DNA of 64,000 bases from Rhizobium chutanense (GTDB taxonomy: Bacteria; Pseudomonadota; Alphaproteobacteria; Rhizobiales; Rhizobiaceae): positions 36,879 through 100,878 of the forward strand of contig NZ_NWSV01000024.1 in NCBI RefSeq assembly GCF_002531935.1, given 5' to 3'. Below are positions 17,346-26,683 of this stretch, one piece after another (the first letter of the stretch is position 1; each line of letters begins with the position of its first letter). The notes beneath the pieces are model-generated. The model saw nothing but the letters and a program-made list of their open reading frames with translations. It was not told where the DNA came from and searched no databases. Both the position numbers and the translations under genes were made by a program.

Positions 17346-17411
17346 TTCCTATCACTCTGCCAAGCACGTGCATTCGATCTCGGGAAACTCCTGCCCGTGG
17401 TCGCTGGCCGC

Positions 17412-17570
17412 TCACCCCGGCGTGCCGGCAAAGCGCCAGGGATCGATGCATTCGACACCGAGCGGGATGAAATGGGCAATATTTCGCGTCACGAGTTTCA
17501 ACCCGTGCTCCAGCGCCGTGGCTGCGATCATCGCATCGGCGGAGGGACGTTGATCCGCGGTCGGCAGCAG
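17412..17570 (-). pseudogene. 3' remnant of a PIN-domain (VapC/FitB-like) toxin gene
   Basis: Minus-strand frame from about 17570 to a TGA at 17412-17414 gives about 52 residues reading LPTADQRPSADAMIAATALE then HGLKLVTRNIAHF and GVECIDPWRF. The D-A-M-I-A-A-T-A, H-G-x-x-L-V-T-R-N and (I/L)-x-P-W order is the conserved C-terminal third of PIN-domain toxins (third and fourth acidic positions, ending in NPW/DPW). The N-terminal two thirds are missing: upstream the frame runs straight into the end of the LacI gene. No antitoxin partner is seen. A decayed toxin fragment. Confidence 0.7.
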
Positions 17571-17591
17571 CCCGGCCCCTCTACAAGAGGC

Positions 17592-18635
17592 TCAGGCCGG
17601 AGCCCCGATCTCAAACGCGTCGCTTTCGCCTGGCACGAGTTCCAGCGGCCAGATGATGTTGCGGCCGCCGTCCGGATAGGACGCGCGATGGGCCGGCATG
17701 TTGGCAAGCAGTATCTGGCCGAGCGCGATGCCGAGATCGTAGAGGGACATGCGAAAGCAGCTCAGCGAGGGCTGCAGGAAGCGTGCGCGCGGCGCATCGC
17801 GAAAGCCGATCACCGCGAGATCGCGGCCGATCCGGATACCCGACTCCATCAACCGGCGGTAAAGGCCGATCGCCATCAGCTCGTAGATCAGAATGACCGC
17901 GGTCGGCCGATCTTCAAGCTGCAGCAGTTCATGCGCTGCCTGATAGCCGCCTTGCTCGCTCGACTTGACGCGAATGACGAGCAACGGGTCGAAGGGGACA
18001 CCGAGCCGTTCGAGCGTGCGACGATAGCTCTCGACGAAGACGTAGCCGAGGTTGACGTCGCTCGAGGGCGCGGTGATCGCGATCCGGCGATGGCCGCGCG
18101 CGACCAGCCTTTCGACAGCGCGTTCGGCGACGCCTTCGAAATCGAGGTCTATCCAGGGGAAATTGTCGGCCGATAGGCTGCGGCCGACGGCGACGAAGGG
18201 GATCTTCGCCCGCGAGAGAAGATCGACGCGCCGATCGATGCGCAACGTGTTGGAGATGATCATCGCATCGACGACACGCCGTGCCACCATGCGCTTCAGA
18301 TATTCGCACGGGTCCTCGTCGCCAGGGCAGGGGAGCATGAGGAGGTCGAGCTTGTGGCGGGCAAAGACGCTCTGCAGACCGCTGGTGACGCCGAGGAAGA
18401 AGTTGTCGGCATTCTCGACCGTCTCCTGGCCGGACTCGATCATCAGGCCGATGACCTTCGTCTCACCCTGCCGGAGGCTCCGTCCCGACTGATTGGCGAC
18501 ATAGCCAAGTTGCTCGGCCGTCGCCAGCACGCGCCGGCGGGTTTCCTCGTTCACATCAGGTTTGCCGTTCAGCGCACGGGAGACCGTGCCGATCGAGATA
18601 TCCAGGTGTTCGGCAAGCTGGCGAATCCCTTTCAT
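17592..18635 (-). CDS. LacI-family transcriptional regulator
   Basis: 347 residues from the ATG at 18635 (MKGIRQLAEHLDISIGTVSR), the normal LacI start; ATG 18686 is an in-frame alternative adding 17 residues. The N-terminal helix-turn-helix IRQLAEHLDISIGTVSRAL is followed by the hinge NQSGRSLRQGETKVIGLMI and a periplasmic-binding-protein-like ligand domain (IPFVAVGRSL, FPWIDLDFEGVAERAVERL, RGHRRIAITAP). Expected to bind as a dimer to the palindromic sites at 18690-18722 and repress the divergent dehydrogenase operon until a sugar-type inducer binds. Its own gene lies immediately beyond those sites, so autoregulation is likely. Confidence 0.92.
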   Translation of the reverse strand: MKGIRQLAEHLDISIGTVSRALNGKPDVNEETRRRVLATAEQLGYVANQSGRSLRQGETKVIGLMIESGQETVENADNFFLGVTSGLQSVFARHKLDLLMLPCPGDEDPCEYLKRMVARRVVDAMIISNTLRIDRRVDLLSRAKIPFVAVGRSLSADNFPWIDLDFEGVAERAVERLVARGHRRIAITAPSSDVNLGYVFVESYRRTLERLGVPFDPLLVIRVKSSEQGGYQAAHELLQLEDRPTAVILIYELMAIGLYRRLMESGIRIGRDLAVIGFRDAPRARFLQPSLSCFRMSLYDLGIALGQILLANMPAHRASYPDGGRNIIWPLELVPGESDAFEIGAPA

Positions 18636-18679
18636 GGCTGGCGATTTTTCTCCGGTCCGCACTTTCGCATTCGCCTCTA

Positions 18680-18722
18680 TTGACATCCCAAAACGTTTCC
18701 GCCTACATTCGTAAACGTTTAC
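18680..18722 (+). promoter_or_regulatory. promoter with LacI-type operators for the dehydrogenase operon
   Basis: TTGACA (18680-18685) and TACATT (18704-18709), 18 bases apart, form a good sigma-70 promoter reading right. AAACGTTT (18691-18698) lies inside the spacer, and the perfect palindrome GTAAACGTTTAC (18711-18722) lies at the expected transcription start. Both carry the AACGTT core of LacI/GalR operators. Occupancy of either would block RNA polymerase. Confidence 0.8.
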
Positions 18723-18768
18723 GGGATGCGTGTCACTAGGAGTTGGCGCCATTCCCTCGGAGGAAATC

Positions 18769-19803
18769 GTGAAATTCAGTGCCATTCTGTGCGGGTGCGG
18801 AGCTATGTCCAAAGGTTGGTTGCGCGCCATCGCTTCCAACCCTCAGCTCGCCGATGCCATCACCATTGTCGGCCTCGTCGACCTGAACCGGAAGACGGCG
18901 GAAGAGCTTGCCACCGAGTTCGGCCTCGAAGGCGCCGTCATCGGCTCTGACCTGTCCGAAGTCATCGCCGCCGCCAAGGCCGATCTCGTCTTCGACATCG
19001 TCATTCCGTCCGCCCGTTACGATATCGTGTCGACGTCGCTGAAGGCCGGCTGCCATGTGCTCAGCGAAAAGCCGATGGCGGCTTCGCTGGCCGAAGGTGC
19101 CGCACTGATCGATATCGCCGCCGAGACCGGCCGCATCCACGCCGTCATCCAGAACCGTCGCTTCATATCAGGGGTCAGGCGCCTGCGCCGTTTCGTCGAC
19201 AGCGGCGCGATCGGTGAATTGACCGGCATCCATTGCGATTTCTTCCTGGCACCGCATTTCGGCGGCTTCCGCGAGGAGATGGACAATGTCCTGCTGCTCG
19301 ACATGGCGATCCACACCTTCGATGCGGCGCGCTTTGTCGCCGACAGGAAGCCGCTCGCCGTCTATTGCGTCGAGCGCAACCCGAAGGGTTCCTGGTACCG
19401 GCACGGCGCCTCGGCCAACGCGATCTTTGAATTTTCCGACGATATCGTCTTCACCTATCGCGGCTCCTGGTGCGCCGAGGGCGAGCGCACCAGCTGGGAA
19501 AGCCAGTGGCGGCTGGTCGGCTCGAAGGGAATGCTGACCTGGGACGGTGAGGAGAATTTCAAGGCGACCGTCGCCGGCGGAGAACCAGGGCTCTTGCACG
19601 GCTTTGCTTCCGTAAACGTTCCCGGGCCGGACCATGACGCGGAGACTCACGGCCATGCCAGCGTCATCACCGATTTCATCGCGGCAATCCGCACCGGCAA
19701 ACAGCCGGAGACCGTCAATTCCGACAATATCAGAAGCCTCGCCATGGTCTTCGGCGCGATCGAAAGCGCCAGGACCGGCCGGCGCATCGAAATTTCAGCA
19801 TAG
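18769..19803 (+). CDS. Gfo/Idh/MocA-family NAD(P)-dependent oxidoreductase
   Basis: 344 residues from a GTG at 18769, chosen because GGAGGAAA ends four bases upstream; earlier in-frame codons lack such a site. The Rossmann part begins KFSAILCGCGAMSKGWLRAI, an atypical dinucleotide loop (GCGAMS). It continues with VGLVDLNRKTAEELA and the family catalytic motif HVLSEKPMA (EKP) near residue 97. The C-terminal domain includes DMAIHTFDAARFV, the region of the catalytic His. These enzymes oxidise or reduce hydroxyls of sugars, inositols or their acids. First gene behind the LacI-type operator, followed after 11 bases by a TIM-barrel isomerase, as in inositol and related polyol pathways. Confidence 0.88.
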   Translation: MKFSAILCGCGAMSKGWLRAIASNPQLADAITIVGLVDLNRKTAEELATEFGLEGAVIGSDLSEVIAAAKADLVFDIVIPSARYDIVSTSLKAGCHVLSEKPMAASLAEGAALIDIAAETGRIHAVIQNRRFISGVRRLRRFVDSGAIGELTGIHCDFFLAPHFGGFREEMDNVLLLDMAIHTFDAARFVADRKPLAVYCVERNPKGSWYRHGASANAIFEFSDDIVFTYRGSWCAEGERTSWESQWRLVGSKGMLTWDGEENFKATVAGGEPGLLHGFASVNVPGPDHDAETHGHASVITDFIAAIRTGKQPETVNSDNIRSLAMVFGAIESARTGRRIEISA

Positions 19804-19814
19804 GATCAAGTGAC

Positions 19815-20714
19815 GTGAGCAACCCTGCAAAATCCATTCGCATCGGCACCATGGTCAGCGGCAACAAGGGCGATGCCGCCACCCGCATCGGCCAGATTGC
19901 CGAGCTCGGCTTCGAAAGCTTCGAACCCTTCTTCTGGCAGACGACCAAGGGCCAGAACCTCGCCGAACTCGGCAAGCGTTGCCTCGAGGCGATCGGCGAC
20001 CGCGACATCACCATCTCGACGCTCGGCATGTTCGGCAACCCGCTGGAAGAGGACGCAATCGACCTCGAAACGCTGCAGGGCTGGAAGGATTGCATCGATA
20101 ATGCCCATCACTTCGGCGCCACCTGCGTCGCCGGCTTCACCGGCCGCGTCCGAGGCAAGCCACTGACCGACAGCCTGCCGCGCTATAAGCAGATCTGGAG
20201 CGAGCTCGCCAAACGGGCCGCCGACAAGGGCGTCAAGATCGCCTTCGAGAACTGCGCCATGGACGGCAATTGGGCGAGCGGCGACTGGAACATCGCTCAC
20301 AACCCGGATGCCTGGGAATTGATCTTCAACGAGACGCCGGATGACCATATCGGGTTGGAATGGGAACCCTGCCATCAGATGGTCTATCTGATCGACCCCA
20401 TGCCGCAGATCCGCAAATGGGCGCACAAGATCTTCCACGTCCACGGCAAGGACGCGACCATCCGCTGGGAGGTCATCAAGGAACACGGCATCTTCGGCAA
20501 GGAGAAATTCATCTTCATGCGCACGCCGGGCTTCGGCGACAGCAACTGGACCGACATCATTTCCGAACTGCGCCTTGCCGGCTGGTCGGGCTCGATCGAC
20601 ATCGAAGGCTGGCACGATCCGGTCTATCGCGACGAACTCGAAATGACTGGTCAGATTCACGGGCTCAACTATCTGAAGCAATGCCGGGGCGGAGATTTCG
20701 TTGTTGATCCCTGA
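19815..20714 (+). CDS. sugar phosphate isomerase/epimerase, AP-endonuclease-2 TIM barrel
   Basis: 299 residues from a GTG at 19815 (AGGA eight bases upstream). The AP_endonuc_2 (xylose-isomerase-like) fold shows IAELGFESFEPFFW in the first strand-helix unit, a metal-binding Glu in KIAFENCAM, GLEWEPCHQ with a second Glu and His, KIFHVHGKD, and SIDIEGWHDP with a final acidic-His pair near residue 257. Metal-dependent isomerase, epimerase or dehydratase (IolE/IolI relatives) acting in the cytoplasm. Sits between the MocA-type dehydrogenase and the sugar importer. Exact substrate not deducible. Confidence 0.85.
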   Translation: MSNPAKSIRIGTMVSGNKGDAATRIGQIAELGFESFEPFFWQTTKGQNLAELGKRCLEAIGDRDITISTLGMFGNPLEEDAIDLETLQGWKDCIDNAHHFGATCVAGFTGRVRGKPLTDSLPRYKQIWSELAKRAADKGVKIAFENCAMDGNWASGDWNIAHNPDAWELIFNETPDDHIGLEWEPCHQMVYLIDPMPQIRKWAHKIFHVHGKDATIRWEVIKEHGIFGKEKFIFMRTPGFGDSNWTDIISELRLAGWSGSIDIEGWHDPVYRDELEMTGQIHGLNYLKQCRGGDFVVDP

Positions 20715-20787
20715 TCGACGCCTAAGGTGGGGCGCCGCCGGCTGGGAGGCCTGGCGGGGCACCACGACTGACTAACCTGGTCTTTTC

Positions 20788-20806
20788 GCGGCGCAGCCGC
20801 TTTTTT
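20788..20806 (+). terminator. terminator-like hairpin directly ahead of the binding-protein start
   Basis: GCGGC (20788-20792), loop GCA, GCCGC (20796-20800), then six T residues (20801-20806). The Shine-Dalgarno GGGAGGAAAG follows within two bases of the T-run and the ATG is at 20818. It could end the two-gene upstream transcript, or act as a leaky attenuator or mRNA 5' boundary. Confidence 0.55.
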
Positions 20807-20817
20807 GGGAGGAAAGC

Positions 20818-22080
20818 ATGAAAAGAATTGCAAGACTTGCGCTAGCACTCGGCACGGCGATGCTGATGACATCGATCGGCCATGCCGAACAGAAGACCTT
20901 CAAGATCTGGTGGTTCGAGGAGCCGACCACGGCTCAGGGCATTGTCTGGAAGAAAGCGCTCGAGGAGTTCAAGACGAAACATCCGGACATCACCGTCAGC
21001 TTCGAGCAGAAGACCTTTCAGCAGTTGCAGGCCTCAGGCGGCATGATCCTCAATTCCGATCAGGCCCCCGACGTGCTCGAGTACAACAAGGGCAATGCGA
21101 CCGCTGGCCTGGTTGCAAGCCAGGGATTGCTGACCAATCTGGATGCCTATGTGAAGAAGGAAGGTTGGGACAAGATCCTTAACGAAGGCGATTTTGTCCT
21201 AAGCCGTTACGACGAAAAGGGCATCTATGGCTCCGGCCCTGTTTGGGGCGTCTCGGTCTTCGGCGAATATGTTTCGTGCTTCTACAATATCGACATGTTC
21301 GAAAAGGCAGGCCTTAAGCCACCGACGACGCTCGAAGAGTGGGTCGCTGCCTTGGAAGCCTTCAAGCAGAAGGGTCTCACACCTCTCGCGCTCGGCGCCA
21401 TCGACACCAGTGGCCAGCACTTGCTTGCCTCTCTCGCCTACACCAAGGCCGATGACGCCTGGGTCCAGAATTATCAGGGTTTGAAGGCCCCCCTCGATGG
21501 CGCGCCCTACCTCTATGCGGCGCAGACATTGGTCGATTGGGTCGGCAAGGGCTACATCAACAAGGACTCTACGGGCATGAAGGACCCGGACGCGGCTCTA
21601 CTCTTTACCTCCGGCAAAGCGCCGATGTATGTCTCGGGCACGTGGAATCTCGGCACCTTCGCCTCGACCATCAAGGACTTCAAGTGGGGTCAGTTCGTCA
21701 TTCCGACGCCGAAATATTCGGTCGGCTCGACAGGCAATCTCTGGGTCGTTCCCAAGGCTAGCCAGAATCCCGATCTCGCCGCCGAATGGATCAGCCTGAC
21801 CTTGTCGCCGAAGTACCAAGCTGAACTCGGCAATGCCGGCGGCGTGCCGATCGCCGCTGATCTTTCCGCCATCACCAACCCCATCGGCAAGAACGCCGCA
21901 GCGGTTTTCAAGCAGATCTCTGACAAAAACGGCCTCGGTTTCTATCCTGACTGGCCAGTCCCCGGCTACTACGACGTGCTCAATCAGAAAGACACCGGTC
22001 TCTTCCAGGGCAGTCTGACCGCGGAGCAGTTCGTCGAACAGATCAAGCAGGTTTACGACGACGCGCAGGAAAATCAGTAG
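20818..22080 (+). CDS. sugar ABC importer substrate-binding protein, family 1 (CUT1)
   Basis: 420 residues. The Sec signal peptide MKRIARLALALGTAMLMTSI ends at GHA/EQ. SBP_bac_1 landmarks in the mature protein: TFKIWWFEEPTTAQGIVWKK, SDQAPDVLEYNKGN, FYNIDMFEKAGLKPPTTLEEW, MYVSGTWNLGTF. GGGAGGAAAGC precedes the ATG. Periplasmic receptor for the two permeases and ATPase encoded downstream. High expression relative to the permeases is suggested by a stable hairpin just after its stop. Ligand unknown; the operon's dehydrogenase and isomerase point to a sugar or cyclitol. Confidence 0.93.
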   Translation: MKRIARLALALGTAMLMTSIGHAEQKTFKIWWFEEPTTAQGIVWKKALEEFKTKHPDITVSFEQKTFQQLQASGGMILNSDQAPDVLEYNKGNATAGLVASQGLLTNLDAYVKKEGWDKILNEGDFVLSRYDEKGIYGSGPVWGVSVFGEYVSCFYNIDMFEKAGLKPPTTLEEWVAALEAFKQKGLTPLALGAIDTSGQHLLASLAYTKADDAWVQNYQGLKAPLDGAPYLYAAQTLVDWVGKGYINKDSTGMKDPDAALLFTSGKAPMYVSGTWNLGTFASTIKDFKWGQFVIPTPKYSVGSTGNLWVVPKASQNPDLAAEWISLTLSPKYQAELGNAGGVPIAADLSAITNPIGKNAAAVFKQISDKNGLGFYPDWPVPGYYDVLNQKDTGLFQGSLTAEQFVEQIKQVYDDAQENQ

Positions 22081-22096
22081 CGCGACCTTGAACGCT

Positions 22097-22123
22097 GGGC
22101 TGCGCCTCCGGCGCAGCCCTTTA
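22097..22123 (+). terminator. intra-operon hairpin after the binding-protein gene
   Basis: GGGCTGCGCC (22097-22106) / GGCGCAGCCC (22110-22119), a perfect 10-bp stem with a 3-base loop, followed by TTTAT. Such hairpins between a binding-protein gene and its permease genes commonly protect the upstream mRNA from 3' decay or cause partial termination, raising the receptor:channel ratio. Confidence 0.6.
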
Positions 22124-22146
22124 TGGGCGGCTGAAGGAAGAATGAT

Positions 22147-23055
22147 ATGGCCATATCCAGCCAGCGATCGAGCGACGGTTCACCAAGCTATAGCCTCTAC
22201 CTCATCCCGGGGGCGATCGGCTTCATCCTGATCGTGCTCATACCGCAGCTTGCTAATCTCGGGCTGAGCTTCACGGCATGGAAGGGCGTTGGCACGCCGC
22301 GACCGGTCGGCCTGCAGAACTATCATCGCCTGCTTACGGACGATCAATTCTGGGGATCGATGTATCACACGCTGCTGTTCATCATCTCGATGACCGTGAT
22401 ACCGGTGTGCATCGGCCTGGTGCTGGCCGCTTTGCTGTTCGACTATGTCAGGGATCAATTCGGGGAATGGGTCTCGAGCTTCTTCAGGGCCGGCTTTTAC
22501 TTACCGCAGATTCTGCCCGTAACGGTCGCCGGCGTGCTCTGGGGCTGGATTCTCAATCCGGTCGGTGTCATCAACATCACGCTAAAGGCTGTCGGCCTCG
22601 ACAATCTCGCCCAGAACTGGATCGGCGATGCGACATACGCGCTTGCTGCCGTCTCGCTCGTTATCGTCTGGATACAGGTCGGCTATTGTCTGGTGGTTTT
22701 CATGGCCGGTCTTTCGCGCATCGACCCTTCTCTCTACGAAGCCGCCGAGCTCGATGGGGCAAACTGGTGGAACCGGCTGGTGACGATCACCATTCCGCTT
22801 CTGGCGCCGGAGATTTTCGTCGTTGTGCTGACCACGCTGATCGCAGCGCTTAAAGTCTTTGCGCCGATCTTTGTCATCACCGCCGGCGGCCCCGACAATT
22901 CCACCCTCGTGCCATCCTATCTGACTTACTACCACTTCTTCACAACACAACGCGTCGGCTATGCCGCAGCCATCGCGGTCGTGCAAACGACTCTGACGAT
23001 CGCTTTGGCTGTGATTTTCCTACGCTTCCAAAGCCGGCAGGAGTCGAAGGAGTAG
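22147..23055 (+). CDS. sugar ABC importer permease, MalF/UgpA type
   Basis: 302 residues with six hydrophobic segments. A short cytoplasmic N-terminus leads into YSLYLIPGAIGFILIVLIPQ. The EAA loop is DPSLYEAAELDGANWWNRL near residues 196-214 and the C-terminus ends SRQESKE. The ATG follows GGAAGAATG-type spacing (GAAGGA upstream). Inner-membrane channel half that pairs with the MalG-type protein encoded three bases downstream. Confidence 0.92.
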   Translation: MAISSQRSSDGSPSYSLYLIPGAIGFILIVLIPQLANLGLSFTAWKGVGTPRPVGLQNYHRLLTDDQFWGSMYHTLLFIISMTVIPVCIGLVLAALLFDYVRDQFGEWVSSFFRAGFYLPQILPVTVAGVLWGWILNPVGVINITLKAVGLDNLAQNWIGDATYALAAVSLVIVWIQVGYCLVVFMAGLSRIDPSLYEAAELDGANWWNRLVTITIPLLAPEIFVVVLTTLIAALKVFAPIFVITAGGPDNSTLVPSYLTYYHFFTTQRVGYAAAIAVVQTTLTIALAVIFLRFQSRQESKE

Positions 23056-23058
23056 ATC

Positions 23059-23946
23059 ATGGCTTACTCAGTTCTCAGCGACGGTACGACCAAGGCAAAG
23101 GCGACGGCGACAGCCGATCGCGCGCGACGCGATCCCATGCGGTGGGTGGTGCTGGCCATCCTTATTCTCCTCCTCGCCTTTACGCTCTTTCCGTTTTTCC
23201 TTGCTCTTCTCAACGCCGTCAAGGCGAGCGCCGAATACGCAGTCGGCGGACCGCTTTCGATTCCTCGGTCGATCGATCTCACGGCGCTCGAGAAATTCTG
23301 GACGGTGTCTGATTTCGGCCGCAAGCTCCTCAACAGCGTGGTGATCAGTCTCGCTGTGTCTATGTTGGGGGTACTGATAAGCCTGTTCAACGCCTATGCG
23401 ATTGGGGTCGGCAGGGTGCCGGGTTCGCGCGTGATTTTGGTGGTTTTTCTTCTCGGCATCATGGTGCCGCAGGAGTCCATCATTTACCCGCTTTACTATA
23501 TGGCGAAAGCGAGCGGCCTCTATGATACGCAGCTTTCCGTGATCATCATTTTCGCGGTCCTGCAAAGCGCTTTCGGGACTTACCTGCTCTCGACCGTGCT
23601 GCGTACCTTTCCCAAGGAAATCCTCGAAGCGGCGGAGATGGATGGCTCGACCCACTGGAAAACGCTGTGGTTCGTCGTCGTCCCGATGCTGAGGCCGACG
23701 CTCATGGTCCTGGGAACCTTCTTTTTCATCTGGACTTGGAACGAATTCTTGATCCCGCTCGTCATGCTGGTGTCCAACAACAACCAGACGGTCTCGGTCG
23801 CCATGGGCCTCACCCGCGGTCAGAACATGTCGGACCCGGTGCTGCAGGCCTCGGCGGCTTTCCTGGGTATCATACCGACCGTGATCTTCTTCTTGATCTT
23901 CCAGCGCACGCTAACGCGCGGCATCGCCGCTGGAGCAGTCAAATGA
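23059..23946 (+). CDS. sugar ABC importer permease, MalG/UgpE type
   Basis: 295 residues, six hydrophobic segments. The EAA loop is KEILEAAEMDGSTHWKTLW. The C-terminus RTLTRGIAAGAVK is the classic MalG-type ending (LTxGLxxGAVK). Its start lies 3 bases after the previous stop, with GGAG inside the preceding gene's end. A basic 25-residue N-terminal leader precedes the first membrane helix. Second half of the CUT1 channel. Confidence 0.92.
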   Translation: MAYSVLSDGTTKAKATATADRARRDPMRWVVLAILILLLAFTLFPFFLALLNAVKASAEYAVGGPLSIPRSIDLTALEKFWTVSDFGRKLLNSVVISLAVSMLGVLISLFNAYAIGVGRVPGSRVILVVFLLGIMVPQESIIYPLYYMAKASGLYDTQLSVIIIFAVLQSAFGTYLLSTVLRTFPKEILEAAEMDGSTHWKTLWFVVVPMLRPTLMVLGTFFFIWTWNEFLIPLVMLVSNNNQTVSVAMGLTRGQNMSDPVLQASAAFLGIIPTVIFFLIFQRTLTRGIAAGAVK

Positions 23947-24007
23947 TGACGTTTTTCACCCTTGACCATCCCATCGGTCCCGGTTGGGGACCAGCAAGGT
24001 TTTCAGT

Positions 24008-25084
<1,077 letters not shown>

Positions 25085-25193
25085 TATCGGTTATTCAAGG
25101 GCGGGCAGCTTCATAAAATCATCATCGGTCTCTGCGAAGGGAGTGGCTCCGCACGATTCACTTCGTCATATCTGCAGCATCCGGATTTTCCAC

Positions 25194-26027
25194 ATGACAT
25201 CCTCCCCGATATCAGCGCGCCTTTCCCCGAACGCGTCATCCCGTCTCATCGTTCTTGCCGAAACGGTGTTGAAGGCGGGTGAAACCGCCCGTAGCTCCCT
25301 GCGGCGGCGGACATCCGGGGAAATGCTTGCCAAGGCGCCGCGCGATTACCAGACCGAGATCGATGTCGCCGTCGAGCGGATTATCGTCGATGAGATGGTC
25401 AAGGCCTTCCCGGATTATGCCATCCAGGGCGAGGAAGCCGTCGGCAACCGCACGGCCGGGCCGGAAACGCCGATCATCTACATCGACCCGATCGACGGCA
25501 CGACCAACTACGCCTGGGGCCTCCCGCATTTCGGCATGACGATCGCGATCGCCGAAGGCGGCAGGCTGGTCGCCGGCGTCGTCTATGACGCCATGCTGGA
25601 CGAGTTGTTCAGCGCCGAACTCGGCGGCGGGGCTTATCTCAATGGCGAACGTATCCGCTGCGCCGATGTCGCCGAGATCGAAAACGTGCTGATCGGCGCC
25701 GGTCTGCCGATCCCGGGCCAGGTCAAGGCGGTTTCGGAAGGGACCTATTTCGATGCCATCAAACGCTTGATGGCCAATACGGCGGGCGTGCGCCGCCTGG
25801 GCTCGGCGGCACTGTCGATCGCCTATGTCGCCTGCGGCCGGCTGGACGGCTTCTTCGAGGACGGGCTGTCGATCCACGATTTCGGCGCTTCGGCGCTGAT
25901 GGTCGAAGAGGCCGGCGGCATCGTCACCCGGTTTTCCGGTGCTGATGTCGACGGGCGCGGCGATATCCTTGCAGCCAGCAAGGCGCTGCATCCCTGGCTC
26001 AGGGAAGGCTTTCTCGTCAACGCGTGA
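25194..26027 (+). CDS. inositol monophosphatase family protein
   Basis: 277 residues from the ATG at 25194 (MTSSPISARLS). Mg-binding motif 1 is present: GEEAVG near residues 79-84 and IDPIDGTTNYAWG at 97-109, with the DPIDGTT core intact. Motif 2, usually WDxAAG, is changed to HDFGAS near residue 226: the metal-binding Asp is kept but the Trp and the AAG are not. Likely a sugar- or cyclitol-phosphate phosphatase in the cytoplasm. It is separated from the importer ATPase by 109 bases and ends the sugar operon block. CysQ-like activity is possible but not favoured. Confidence 0.85.
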   Translation: MTSSPISARLSPNASSRLIVLAETVLKAGETARSSLRRRTSGEMLAKAPRDYQTEIDVAVERIIVDEMVKAFPDYAIQGEEAVGNRTAGPETPIIYIDPIDGTTNYAWGLPHFGMTIAIAEGGRLVAGVVYDAMLDELFSAELGGGAYLNGERIRCADVAEIENVLIGAGLPIPGQVKAVSEGTYFDAIKRLMANTAGVRRLGSAALSIAYVACGRLDGFFEDGLSIHDFGASALMVEEAGGIVTRFSGADVDGRGDILAASKALHPWLREGFLVNA

Positions 26028-26106
26028 ACCGGCACAGTCGCCGGGCTCCACCTTATGGAAATCTGCGGCGCGAGACACTATCTCTCGGCAAACAAGGAGA
26101 TATCCA

Positions 26107-26616
26107 ATGACCGAAGAACGTGCAGTGCTCGCCGGTGGCTGCTTCTGGGGCATGCAGGACCTCATCCGCCGGTACAATGGCGTGATTTCCACCCGCGTCG
26201 GCTATACCGGCGGGGATGTGGCGAATGCGACCTACCGCAACCACGGAGCCCATGCCGAGGCGATCGAGATCCTCTTCGATCCCGCCAGGATCAGCTACCG
26301 CGAAATTCTCGAATTCTTCTTCCAGATCCATGACCCGAGCACGCGAAACCGCCAGGGCAACGACGTCGGCACGAGCTACCGCTCGGCGATCTTCACCGTC
26401 AGTCCCGAGCAGGAGCGCGTCGCCCGCGATACGATCGCCGATGTCGACGCCTCCGGCCTGTGGCCCGGCAAGGTCGTCACCGAAGTCGTGCCGGTCAGCG
26501 ATTTCTGGGAGGCCGAGCCCGAGCACCAGGACTATCTCGAGCGGATTCCGAACGGCTATACCTGCCACTTCGTCCGGCCCGGCTGGAAACTGCCGGCCCG
26601 CCAGAAGATCGCCTGA
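26107..26616 (+). CDS. msrA: peptide methionine sulfoxide reductase A
   Basis: 169 residues from the ATG at 26107, with AAGGAG nine bases upstream. The catalytic motif GGCFWG carries the reactive Cys12; family blocks GVISTRVGYTGGDVANATYRN (start shown), HAEAIEILFDP, FFQIHDPSTRNRQGNDVGTSYRSAIF and PEHQDYLERIPNGYTCHF are all present. The single Cys near the C-terminus (YTCHF) is the probable resolving residue. Repairs the S-epimer of methionine sulfoxide in the cytoplasm with thioredoxin. No MsrB gene or domain in the window. Confidence 0.95.
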   Translation: MTEERAVLAGGCFWGMQDLIRRYNGVISTRVGYTGGDVANATYRNHGAHAEAIEILFDPARISYREILEFFFQIHDPSTRNRQGNDVGTSYRSAIFTVSPEQERVARDTIADVDASGLWPGKVVTEVVPVSDFWEAEPEHQDYLERIPNGYTCHFVRPGWKLPARQKIA

Positions 26617-26626
26617 CGCAATCGCG

Positions 26627-26658
26627 CATGCATGCCGGAAACAAGGCCGGCGTGCATG
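26627..26658. terminator. stem-loop between convergent genes
   Basis: CATGCATGCCGG (26627-26638) and CCGGCGTGCATG (26647-26658) pair over 12 bp with one G-T wobble around an 8-base loop, between msrA (plus) and the hydrolase (minus). No T-run follows on either side, so termination is likely but not of the simple intrinsic type. Confidence 0.45.
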
Positions 26659-26683
26659 GCGCGTACACCGCTCAGCAGGCGGG

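Noticed and set aside
19610..19621. Second LacI-operator-like sequence CGTAAACGTT
   Set aside because: It encodes part of the dehydrogenase (Ser-Val-Asn-Val-Pro) and is not symmetric beyond the core; probably chance.
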